A stretch of DNA of 64,000 nucleotides from Simmondsia chinensis (taxonomy: Eukaryota; Streptophyta; Magnoliopsida; Caryophyllales; Simmondsiaceae), in contig JAGTTD010000008.1 of NCBI GenBank assembly GCA_018398585.1, positions 1,810,501 to 1,874,500 of the forward strand, in the 5' to 3' direction. Under the pieces are notes generated by a model that saw only the letters and a list, made by a program, of their open reading frames with translations, was not told where the DNA came from and made no database searches. Positions 11,001-20,004 of this stretch are shown in pieces (positions within the stretch are counted from its first letter, which is position 1; the number at the start of each line of letters is the position of its first letter). Position numbers and translations under genes: made by a program.

Positions 11001-14000
11001 CCAAAGAAATGTTAACAAGTAATTGGGGGCAATTTAACTTTTCTTACCCAAATAATAGATTGTATGTATTTATCGGAAAACTGTTGGGGGCACTTGCCCC
11101 TGGTGCCGTAAGGCTAGGTTCGCCATTGGCACGAAGCATAATATATAGTAAAGAATGTGGTATAATCAGCAACTTGAGTGTTAAAGTGACAAATTTAGCA
11201 AAACATTGAGTATGAATGTTTCATTTAGGTGTAAGCATAAATTATTTTAATCATTTGTACTTTAAACTAGAAAAGTACAAATACATGTTATAAGAAGTGT
11301 ATTATACTGATACCATAAAAACCTCATCCTTTACCATGTGATGGCCAATTGTACATAAACGGCACTTTGAATGAAAGAACACAGTTACGAGTTAAATATG
11401 TGTATTGGACAAGTGTTTTACTAGAAGAGGTGAGAGTCTATGACCAAGTACATGGATGAAATAGATAAAGATACCTCGTGGCGTGGGATCCGGGTCTTGA
11501 TATCATCGAAATATTTTAAGCCTAATCTCTGAGCTCTTGTCAGAGATGGGTCATTCTTCAGATCTTCAAGCGTACGGTGACCTTTCTCATACAGTTTCAC
11601 TGCAGTCGCAGGACCGATTCCCCAAACTTCTCCGAAGAGAGAGATAGTTCTTACCTACAAATGTTTTTACATTTGACATTTTTAACGAAGATAAACATAA
11701 GATGTGTAGCAAGATCACATATATTGATGTCAGTACATTCTTCACTAAGGCTATATTAGGTTGGGATAAAGAAAATACACAAGGAAATCGAAAAAAATTA
11801 TGGAAAGTGTTCTCCTATGTTCGGAATGGAAAGAAAACATGAAGGAAAAAAATAGGATGGAAGAAGTTGTTTTTTAGGAAATTCGCTTTAATGAAGTGAT
11901 GAACATCCTTAGGGTGTTATTATATTACTTCGTAAATAACCTGGACTAAACGAGATAACTTGGTCCAAGGTGGATCAGACCAGTATTATTCAGTTTGGAC
12001 CTCACTCATATATTAGAAATTTTACCGATCTTCCTTCCAGTCTAACAACTAAATTCCCCCTAAATTTCCATCCCATTTTCCTTCACATTTTCTTTTCATC
12101 CAAAACATGGGAAAACCCTTCCATTAAGTTTTTTTTAATAGAAGAAGACCTTTTCATCGTTCTCAAAATGCTCCAACTTGGATAGTTTCCCAGTCGTCAC
12201 GATCTCCTGTATCTGGAAGCAAAATATGAATTAGTACAACATGAATACACTGAAGCAGCATCACTTCAATATCATTTGGTACCCATTATCCCAACATTAC
12301 GAGATTCTACGGCTTTCCCTAATCTGCGATTGCAAAAACAATCAACAACAACAGTCCCAGAGCCTCAAGAGCTCCCGCATAAGCAGGGTCGCCCCGGGGG
12401 AAGGGGGGTGGATGTACGCAGCCTTCTCCCTTCAGGGTGCACCCTGAAGGAAGATTGTGTCGGAGGATCCCCACGATTGCAAAAACACCACCCAGATTAA
12501 AGGGACAGGTTAATTCATTGATACCTACGATGACCAGTAACACATAAGTCAAAGTGTCATCAATAGGGGTATTTTTCTTTAAAAAATTTTAGTTTTTACT
12601 TTTGCTTGTGTTTTAAAGGAAAAGCACTATTTTCCTACTTCTGCTAAAAGTAGAAAAACATATTTACACTTTTTATTCCAGACCAAACACCCTTAAAACC
12701 ATTGTTTTCTAGAAACGAAACTATGTCAAACAAGCCCAGCGGACCTTAAATAACACAGTAGCACAGCACCCAATTTGTGACACAGTAGACTAAACTTTGG
12801 AATTCAAGCAGATGTACATCGACTTACATGATCCTGCAGCGACTTTCCAATTGCAGGTAAATGCTTGATCTGCTGAGCATTCTCAATCTTAAAGGGCAAC
12901 TTCTCGATCACTGGGATCGCCTTATAGTAACTAAACGACCTTCGATCATCACCCAACGCTTTTAACATGAAGTCAAGTATGTCATAAATAGCAGAAGTAT
13001 AAAAATGCCACATACACTATCACAACATGCGTATATTTGGAAAATATTGTAAATGATCTCACCTCTATAAATGTCCATCAGCTTCTTGAATATCTCTGTA
13101 ATATTCTTGTTTAAATCAGGTGGATTATATGACTGTGTTGCAGTAACCTAATCAGAGAATAACACGCAGATTCAGCTTTCAGACACAAATTCTGCATAAT
13201 GCAAAAAGCACCACTTGTCTCGATTTGATTTCTTCCTCACACCACAACAAGAAGGCCAAAAAATCCCATGTGAAGAAAAAGGTAGGAAAATGATGGTGAA
13301 AAGAGAGAATAATAAAAGAAGACCCAAAATCATGTTCAAAACAACGCTAAATTTCTGAAGTTAGTTACTTCAATCAGGGCCAGTCTTGAGATTTTAGGGG
13401 ACCCAAAATAAGTTTTAACAATTGGGCCTTTTTCCGATAACAGCGATGTCCAATTCAGCTGAATCATACCATAAATATTTACTTTATATTATAATATCGG
13501 CTAATTTATAGGTCCTTTATATTATATTTGCCCATACACATTTATAATACATCGTATATAGGTCATTACTTCTTCAAATATGAATAGCAATACAGAATAG
13601 AAGCAAAATTATAATATGGTTAATCTTCAAAAGGATCCTTAATAAATTGAAGGCCCTAAGCAACTGCTTGAGTTGCTTTGGGTTGTGACCAGCTCTAACT
13701 TCAATTATTCTAAACATAACTACTCAAATATAGTGTCACAATTGACAAAGAAGCATAGATACATTCCTGGATGGAGGAAAGCATATAGTGTATGAACAAA
13801 AAGGGGATGTCCCACGGCATCTCTAGATTGTATGCTATGGGAAGAATCATACTTATGCAGCCTTAGAACCACAATACAGAGAGGGTGCTTAGCGATTTGA
13901 CTCAAGGACTCAGTCATAGCAAAGAAGCTTTAGTATTGCACTAGTTTCCATTTGGGCTCACTTGTTTGGCATCGTTTTTTGTAGTTTCTAGTTTTTTAGA

Positions 14001-17000
14001 ATAAAACCATATTTTGGAAATGATTTTTCCTGGATTTTGGATTCTCATTTTCAACTTTTTCGAGTTAAGAGCGAAAACCGAAAATAAAAGGCCATAAACT
14101 AGAAAATTCCATTTCAAAAATTGGTTTTTAGTTTCTCAAAAACCAAAACTGCAAACTGAAAACAGTACCAAACATGCCCTAAGACTTTTGTTAGTGTAGA
14201 ATAGTGAGTAGTGTAACCTCTTAGAGCAAAGAACACATTACAAAATATCACATATTAGATTTTCACCACTTCCGTTTGTGTAAACATCAATCACTTTTGC
14301 ACACTTATGAGTATAAATCATTATCGTAAAATGATTAAAAAAAACCGAGACCTTACATTGTTATCTTTAGAAACCGCATTGTTTAGACTTGCATTTGACA
14401 AAATGAGATCTCTAGATGGCTCATCATATCCCTTGGAAGCAGTTGAAACTTCGTTCGAATCATCACTAGTTAAGGTAGGTTTACTCTCTGTACTTGAATC
14501 CTTAGAGTTTATTAGAGAAGACGATGTGATAGAATCTTTGGAATGTTCTGGAGACGATGACCTAAGCTTCTTGGAAGGGGGAAGCTCCAAATGTGTAGGC
14601 GATTCCTCTGAAGGATTGTGAGAAACTTTTCCTTTGCTCGGTTCATCCCTAAGGATGCAGATATCCTCAGGTACCTTTTCTCCTGATTTGAGACTATCTT
14701 CTACCCACTGATAAGAAAGCACACTCTGCAAAAAGAAAAAAAAAGGAAATCTATAATGACATTCCTATGTCTACATCATTAAGATTATAAAAAATCATTC
14801 ATGAGCATTTAACCATCAGCTTAAGCTTGTAGGATAGTTTCTTTGACATGATGTTAGAGTCTTGTTGACCAAGAGGTCATGAGTACGGATCCCAGCACCC
14901 TCTACTCGTAACACTAATATAATTGAACGCAAAAGTACAAAATAGGTGTATGTATTATTCATGCTTCAAGCGTAAATGAAGGAGACATGTTAGAATGTAA
15001 AATTATTCCTGAGCCTACACTTATCAGCTTAAGCTTGTGGGGAGTTGGTTCCTTGACATGGTGTCAAAGCTTTGTTGACTAAGAGGTCACAAGTTTGGAT
15101 CTTAAGAGCTCCCACTTGTAACATAAATACAATTGAAAGCAAAAGTATAAGGTAGGCGTGTGTATTGTTCACGCTTCAAATTGAAGAGGGGGCATGTTAA
15201 CGTGTAAATCATTCCCGACCCTTCACCTATCAGCTTAAATTTGTGGGAGAGTTGGTTCTATGACACAGATATCAGCATGGAAGATGCAAAATGTCACAAC
15301 AAGCTTGCAACGAGAGGATGAAAACTAAAACTGGACTATATCCACGGCAAATTCATTCACAGGTAATCTGCAGTTCTAAGTCAAAATAATACCTCCTCTC
15401 TTCATCAGCCATGAAATTTACCAAAAACCCTCCACTAAGACCCTCTCTCCCCCAAAATCTTCAACCTACATGTAAAGATTTGGATTATTTATACTAAGAT
15501 CCGTTTACTAGTTGTGTCAATTAGGTCTCTTTTACTTTTAGTTATGTCATTTTAGTACAATTTACATTCTCCCACTTTAGTCCTATGATGAAATTGAAGC
15601 TAAGTTAAAGATGTAACTTTTTAACGGTACAGTCACATAAGATACAGGTAACCCCATACCAACCCAATTGAGGTTGATCATTACAAATTTGGTTGCCCAT
15701 AAAATACCAATTTTACTCTTGGACTAAATGATACAATATAATTGTACTTAGACTTAGTTGACACAATTAAAAATCGAAGAACAAAATTAATACAATTGAC
15801 CAGGTACATGGACCTATAGTGTAAATAGCCTAAGAAACTAATTGCAGCTACAATGCATAATTCCACAAGCACAATTTTACAAAGCTTTTCACAAGAAACA
15901 ACACAAAGAGACTCACCCCTTTGAAACTTTTCAAACGCTGGCCATCAACTCGTTTCTTTAGGGCATCCAAATTCACAGCAAAAATATGGGTGACCCTCTT
16001 TGATACTTCCCCTTCAATTGTCGCCCCCATTTGCTCTAATTTCTGCTTCCAAATCTGTCACACAACACCATGTGAATTGCAGCTTAATTCATTTCTATTG
16101 GACGTTGATTGCAAGTCAATAAGTCAACCACTACTCTGTTAGATGTTTATATCATCGGTTGAGATATTATGGGATATTACCCACTATTGTAGTGGGTGGT
16201 TCTTCTCCTTCCTTGGTAAGGAATTACAGTTAAAGGAGGACTGAGTTTTGTACCTATAGGATATTACCCTGCTCTCTCACCGTATCCGACTCTAAGTTTG
16301 GATGACATGAAAAACTTAGTTTTTAAGGCGATCTACCAAAGGTTGTAAGACAAGTTTAGATCCAATTCCGTTATCAAGGTATATGATACAGAAGTAGATA
16401 CCTCACGTCGGCATTTGCAAAATCACTGCAACCCGACCCACATCAGCAAACCGACCCATATTACAATCAGATACTTCTTAAGTAGGCCACTTGAAAAAAA
16501 TGAAAAATTAAAAAAAAAGATACTTCTTAAGTGGTTATTACAGATGATTAATTGTAATTAGGACCTTTAGTCTTTATTATTATAAATAAGGTCCTAAGTT
16601 TACAATGGAGATTAGGATAGAATTGAGTCTGCTTCTTCCCTCCCCTTCTCCTCTCTCTCTCTCTCTCTCATCTCTTTCTCTCAATCTTCTCCCTACTTTC
16701 TTCTTATACAATACTATACTATCAATACTCATAAAGCTTATACTCCATAGAAGCCTATACTATACTATACAATACAAGAGCATTTCCAATTTCCATTGCT
16801 AATGTTCAATTGTTGACTGAGTTGTTGAAATGATTGATTGATTGTTTGTTGTTGAATTTGCTTGCAATACTGTTGGACTGCATCAATTGAGTCTTGGATT
16901 GTAACAGTATACTCTAAATTTTGACTTTATATTTTCCAGTATTTTCCAACAATTTCAATTCCAAATTTCACACAATCAAACAGAAATTGTGTAGAAATTG

Positions 17001-17149
17001 AGTGAGAAAAATTGGAGAGAATAAGGAACCTGAAATCGACGAGATTGAACGCCGATATCGATTAAGAACACGAACATTCCAGAGAACATCGCATTGGAAT
17101 CGGACGGAGGATTGTGGTTGTGGTTTCTAGGTTTTCGCTTTGGCGCCAT
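2083..17149 (-). CDS. POLL: DNA polymerase lambda (family X), 14 exons, 550 aa
   Basis: Nuclear gap-filling polymerase of base-excision and end-joining repair. Exons (minus): 17149-17030, 16054-15917, 14725-14357, 13147-13063, 12958-12828, 12212-12150, 11654-11475, 10291-10238, 9342-9254, 8648-8558, 8452-8372, 3874-3807, 2625-2541, 2181-2083; total 1653 nt, all GT-AG, frame kept throughout. A BRCT domain (about residues 22-110, start [10 protein letters not shown]) is followed by a Ser-rich linker (exon 3), the 8-kDa/lyase region with IGKSLQDH at 274-281, a helix-hairpin-helix WGIGPATA (313-320), and the polymerase core: GGSYRRGK 386-393, metal-binding Asp pair GDMDI (D398, D400), third Asp in RIDF (D465), and C-terminus [15 protein letters not shown]. 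Length fits plant Pol lambda. No break in any exon, so probably functional. Intron 11 (8371-3875) carries a copia element; intron 13 carries a 5S-SINE. Confidence 0.93.
2228..2464 (-). mobile_element. 5S-rRNA-derived SINE, near full length, in POLL intron 13
   Basis: On the minus strand the element starts near 2464. It contains a 5S-like block (gcaccggatcctattaaaac, ccgaagttaaacgtgcttg, gggtgacctcctgg, agtcctcgtgtt), then 'ggttgggggttctcggaaac', the tail domain 'ggctatgtatatccacc', and ends near 'ggcactgtaaatgttgc'. 'atttat' occurs on both flanks (2218-2223 and 2464-2469 region), a possible target duplication. Among the copies this one keeps the most of the 5S 5' end. Confidence 0.75.
2745..3185. 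repeat. Foldback MITE in POLL intron 12
   Basis: The left arm 'gattcctaacctttccaatt' with 'ttttgttcgtagtaataaat' is mirrored on the right by 'aaattgaaaaggttagaaat' and 'tattaatacgaacaaaatcg'. Arms are about 100 bases around a non-repeated centre. The short open frames inside are antisense to each other and not gene-like. Confidence 0.6.
3508..3765. repeat. Small inverted-repeat element in POLL intron 12
   Basis: The left end 'tcaatgaaaacattttccat' is roughly mirrored by 'gaaaatattttctatcaaaa' on the right, in the same style as the MITE at 26877-27171 ('tggaaaacatttttccgact'). Likely a related, more decayed copy. It ends about 40 bases before exon 12. Confidence 0.4.
3935..4250. repeat. MITE (family M1) with about 30-bp terminal inverted repeats, POLL intron 11
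   Basis: The left end 'agggtggcgttcttatgaga' is the inverse of the right end 'ttataagaataccaccctat'. Two internal arms, 'acggccaaaatttgttgag' and 'caacaaatcttggtcgtcca', also fold back. The same arms recur twice at 54003-54495. No coding capacity. Confidence 0.7.
4435..4608. repeat. Hairpin-like repeat of the 'tttggtattgttt' type
   Basis: AT-rich 'aaaaacaaaaaaaacctg' and 'tttttgattttctagggg' arms match the style of the elements at 13955, 20965, 21718 and 56669 but are too degraded for firm borders. Confidence 0.3.
4619..4656 (+). mobile_element. Extremely 5'-truncated SINE/RTE tail (38 bp)
   Basis: Only the last bases of the tail remain: 'ctcttgaagcactaggtttg' followed by a (TTG)n run. A perfect 10-bp repeat 'tatcaaacag' lies at 4609-4618 and again at 4657-4666, which marks this as a genuine insertion rather than a simple GTT microsatellite. 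Confidence 0.7.
4962..4989. repeat. Poly-C run of 28
   Basis: Uninterrupted C homopolymer followed by 'gggcccccg' inside the left half of the split MITE. Lengths of such runs are often unreliable in assemblies. Confidence 0.9.
5068..5687 (+). repeat. 5' LTR of the copia element
   Basis: Begins TGTTAGGTTATG and ends TTTCTTAACA. Contains three 'cgatcgatcgg'-like palindromes (about 5128-5212) and a probable TATA box 'tataaata' near 5243. Near its end 'acaaattggtatcttaac' echoes the LTR/priming-site junction that follows at 5684-5697. Confidence 0.92.
5691..5702 (+). promoter_or_regulatory. Primer binding site, initiator-Met tRNA
   Basis: TGGTATCAGAGC, the standard complement to the 3' end of plant initiator-Met tRNA, three bases after the 5' LTR. 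Confidence 0.9.
5726..6397 (+). pseudogene. Copia gag, with an early stop
   Basis: The ATG at 5726 starts [18 protein letters not shown] at 5786-5788 replaces the Trp codon expected in the conserved N-terminal gag motif. After it the frame stays open to 6397 and matches the gag polyprotein (UBN2-like) family: [41 protein letters not shown]. The CCHC knuckle [14 protein letters not shown] (from 6400) is in a different frame, immediately after the TAA at 6395-6397, so there is also a frameshift. The next ATG after the early stop is downstream at about 5819, so a shortened protein is conceivable. Confidence 0.85.
6400..7329 (+). pseudogene. Copia zinc knuckle, protease and integrase remnant
   Basis: One open frame beginning with the CCHC knuckle and running to TAA at 7327-7329. 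[18 protein letters not shown] matches the copia protease, but the catalytic Asp-Ser/Thr-Gly triad reads Asp-Leu-Gly, so it should be inactive. [12 protein letters not shown] resembles the GAG-pre-integrase segment. The His-Cys zinc-binding part and catalytic core of integrase are missing. [14 protein letters not shown] looks like the conserved motif near the integrase end, so the middle was deleted and the ends fused in frame. The long open frame despite this loss is unusual. Confidence 0.75.
7480..8099 (+). repeat. 3' LTR of the copia element
   Basis: Same length and ends as the 5' LTR, with scattered substitutions. Preceded by the polypurine tract 'aaggtggagat' and followed by target duplication TATGA at 8100-8104. 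Confidence 0.92.
8838..9015 (+). mobile_element. 5'-truncated RTE/SINE tail element, POLL intron 10
   Basis: Begins 'tcttatgcctagatgcttct', continues 'gatgggggtcctaggaaaca', then 'ggctgcgtaaatcccacccc', 'cccttgaggcactgag' and (TTG)n. The 11-bp duplication 'tatgagagggc' stands at 8827-8837 and 9016-9026. The upstream part resembles the 3' UTR of the RTE copy at 31090 rather than 5S rRNA. Confidence 0.75.
9834..10140. repeat. SINE-like head fragment followed by a G-repeat stretch, POLL intron 8
   Basis: 'ggttggctcaagtggtaaaa' at 9834-9853 fits a tRNA-type A box (TGGCTCAAGTG), but no B box follows. From about 9860 the sequence changes to phrases of the 'gagctcaaacttagctcaa' type seen in the elements at 20219 and 57288. 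Confidence 0.35.
12341..12473 (-). mobile_element. Tail-only SINE/RTE copy with a 14-bp target duplication, POLL intron 5
   Basis: On the minus strand: 'gtggggatcctccg', 'cttcagggtgcaccctgaag', 'ggctgcgtacatccacc', 'gcgggagctcttgaggc', then (TTG)n. The perfect duplication 'cgattgcaaaaaca' lies at 12327-12340 and 12474-12487. The 5S head is absent (5' truncation or RTE origin). Confidence 0.8.
12555..12735. repeat. Small degenerate inverted-repeat element, POLL intron 5
   Basis: AT-rich arms with 'aaaagtagaaaaacat' and 'gaaaagcactattttcc' and flanking 'accaaacaccc' and 'gtcaaacaagccc' phrases, in the style of the MITEs nested at 23090 and 25812. Borders uncertain. Confidence 0.3.
13955..14180. 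repeat. MITE (family M3) in POLL intron 3
   Basis: The left end 'cttgtttggcatcgtttttt' is the inverse of the right end 'aacagtaccaaacatgccct'. The interior folds as 'gtttctagttttttag' against 'aaactagaaaattcc'. Sister copies lie at 20965, 21718 and 56669. Confidence 0.6.
14778..15265 (+). mobile_element. SMART/TRIM-like mini LTR element, three LTRs in tandem
   Basis: Three 71-bp LTRs (about 14778-14848, 14988-15058, 15195-15265) separated by two internal segments of about 135-140 bp. LTRs start TGTTAg/aac and end TTGACA or TGACA. Each of the first two is followed directly by a degraded priming site (14849, 15059; the latter 'tggtgtcaaagc'). The LTR-interior-LTR-interior-LTR order is what unequal recombination between LTRs produces. 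No coding capacity. Lies in POLL intron 2. Confidence 0.7.
15475..15845. repeat. Foldback MITE (family F2) in POLL intron 2
   Basis: The left arm 'ttttacttttagttatgtca' is mirrored by 'tgacacaattaaaaatcgaa' on the right, and the ends by 'ttactagttgtgtcaattag' and 'accaggtacatggacctata'. Sister copies lie at 22117-22690, 60478-60775 and 60880-61250. Confidence 0.6.
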
Positions 17150-18846
17150 TGATGTTCTTCTCGCGGAGCGGTTACTTTCTTTCTCTATCGAAGCGTCGAG
17201 TCGGGGTCTGTAGCGGCGAATTTTTCTAGATATTTAGGAAGACGGTTTGTATTGTCCAGTAAAAATTATTATTATCAGATTAATAATTAGATATAATAAT
17301 AGGACGAGGTGGAAATTAGGAGTATCTCTTGTCACCCAAATTTGTATTTATATCTGTCTCATTACTCGTCATGGGTATGAAATGTCAGCCTCGGTAAGTA
17401 CAAATTCATACTAATACCCGTCCCATTATCTTCAGGTATTCAACTGATATTCATTACCCACGTAATATAGGTATAAGTAAATTATCTATATCTATTCGTA
17501 TTAATTATCTAATATTATTTTTTAAAAATTCAATTATATTTTTTATAACATTGATAGATTAACGTTTAGGTAATTGAATTTAAGTACTTATTTTTTAAAT
17601 TAAAAGTTAACTAGATACAAAATTGAGCGGATATAATGGATATAAGGCAGGCGAGGGGGGTGTGTACAAAACCATACCCTTATCCGCCCTATTCCTAGGG
17701 CAGGTACACCAACTCATACCCCTTACCTGTCTCACTTATACTTATATCAGCCCCAAACAGGATAGGTACCCTCTGATAATGAGTTTTATCTGACACAGTG
17801 TCATCTCTAATAATGACTTAACTTATAAATAACGAGAGCTATCAAAATTGCCTTAAAAATTATAATCTTGCTATAATAATAATAATTTTTTTTATTTGAT
17901 GAATTTCTAATTCAAAAACTATTTAATTAATATTTCTATTTTTATTATTAAAAAAATATTAATATATTAAGGCTCTATTTTAAAGATCCACTACGAGCCT
18001 TAAAACTATGAAGGATAAATGCGTCGTGTTGTGTTGTATTTATGTTCGTGTTAAAGAAGGGTCTTATAAATAAAGTCAACCCAAACTCGACTTGTTTATT
18101 AAAGAAATAGGTTAGAAACTCTCAACCTTTACATAACTGAATTATTAAAAGGGAAATCGATAAGTTATTCATTTAATTATATTGATGATTTTTTTCATGA
18201 AATACTAGTTTATCAACTTACAAATATGTGAATAGTACACCTTAGCAATGGACACATGACATATTTATAATTGTGAACTATCAAATTAATATTACTAAAT
18301 ATAGTTAAATTATCTTATGTGAAATATACTATCAAAAACCTGTGTATAAGGACAGTAGAATACCACTCAAATACCTAATATAACTATATAAACAGAACAA
18401 ACATGTCAAAAACAGGTCAAATGGATAAAATCCAAATCTAGTCCAATTATTTATGCCGGTTAAACTAGTCAATCCAAATTTATAACGACTTCAAAAATCA
18501 TAACCCAAATCCGCTATTTTTATATCGTATTCATATCATGTTATATTTTACTAGGAACACTCAAAACTTAGACTGCTTTTAAAAGTAACAATTTTTTTAA
18601 TTAATTATAAATTTATTTTTTCTAGAAGTCAAGCTGTTATAATCTAACTTCTTTTATTAGCGACCTTTATCGATCTGATTAGCATTTTGTTGAAGAACTT
18701 AAGTTAATTTTGGTTAACTCAAAATAAAAACATAATTTAATTTTGCCCCAAAAAAAAAAAACAAAATTATATAACAAAGTTATCCGAATTAGAACTTGAA
18801 CCACGAAAATAAACTATTCAATTTTATATTACCTGACCAATAATAT
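17150..18846. other. POLL upstream region, no gene seen
   Basis: Spacer between the POLL start codon and a SINE. It contains AT-rich unique-looking sequence and no clear TATA box near the POLL ATG. No coding sequence seen. 17630-17800 has GC-richer phrases ('gataggtaccctctgataat') of unknown origin. Confidence 0.4.
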
Positions 18847-19019
18847 ATTTTTTTTTAATTTGGTAACGAGGGACTAGGTTACCTTAGCCAACCCCAACCC
18901 ATAAGAAGGCCCACAATCCCGTGAGTAATTCGGTCATGAGTATAATCTCGACAAGAATCGAACTCCTAATCCCTACGTAGAAGACGCCACTAATTAAGAC
19001 GTCCTCACGATGGGTGACT
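18847..19019 (-). mobile_element. tRNA-type SINE
   Basis: On the minus strand: head 'gtcacccatcgtgaggacgt', B-box-like 'agttcgattcttg', body 'ggttggggttggctaaggta', and a poly-A tail (a T run at 18847-18856 on the plus strand). Short duplication 'aataatat' at 18839-18846 and 19020-19027. A different family from the 5S-headed SINEs. Confidence 0.6.
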
Positions 19020-19559
19020 AATAATATTATAAGTCATCTATAATACTGAAAATTTTACATGCACAATCTGCGAAATTTGTGAACAGAATGGTAACTAAAT
19101 TAACATAAGAATGTTTCTTAAAAGAATATAAAAATTATATAATTAGGTAAAATTGCTCACCATTGAAATGATTTCATTCAAATAATCTTTCCCCTTTTGA
19201 ACCTAAATACCCTAAATTAAAGCCTAAATGAGCCAAATCCGATATAAAATATGAAATTATGGTCAACCAATCCCGCACGAATAAGTATCTAGCTTAAGTA
19301 AGGCTATACAAAGCTAGCATAGATTGGAACTCGTATAACTAGGTTCGAACTCGAGCACATAACAAGTCGAGCTCAAAGGTGATGAGCTTCAGGCTAAGAT
19401 CGGGCTAAGCAAGATATTGGAGAGCCTTTAAACATGATTCTATTAAGAACCACAAAGAGGTACAATCTGACAGAACATGATGTTATGAATACTCTACTCT
19501 GACTCTAATTAAAACAGATATATCCCCTTATTCTTGGCCCATCTCATTTTGTGGTAACG

Positions 19560-19724
19560 TATCCATGTAGTCACTGTTTCATTTTTTCCTGTTTCCCTTT
19601 TTTTTTGGCTACTTTTCTCTTTGTTTTCTGATTCTCACTTTTGCGTGGATTGATTGTGACCTTGTCTATACGAGTTGCCCGTTTTGTACTGCGACCATGT
19701 TGCTAATTCTCAGAAAAAAAAAAA
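19560..19724 (+). mobile_element. LINE 3' end fragment
   Basis: Ends 'cgttttgtactgcgaccatg', 'ttgctaattctcag' and a poly-A run of 12. The same ending, in one orientation or the other, occurs at 37800, 42062, 48034, 60140 and 61803. A 5'-truncated L1-type copy. Confidence 0.6.
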
Positions 19725-20004
19725 AGGACAAATATAAATTGCATGAAATTGAATTATCAATACAACAAGATTACTACTACTATTAATATCAAAGCCAAAA
19801 CCTTAGTATAAACTTTATATCATCACTACAAAAATTACTCTATAGTTTCTCCTAATCAAAATTTTCATTCCCCTATTCAAAAACAGAAGGGACAAGTCTC
19901 ACTATTCAAAAAAATTGCATTACATGATTAAATTAAAAAAAAATCGAATTTCAGACCTCTTGATCTGGAGTCTCAACTTTGACAGTGTTTTAAGACCGAT
20001 AGTC

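Noticed and set aside
14307..14621. Plus-strand frame of 104 codons
   Set aside because: Antisense to POLL exon 3, the Ser-rich linker.
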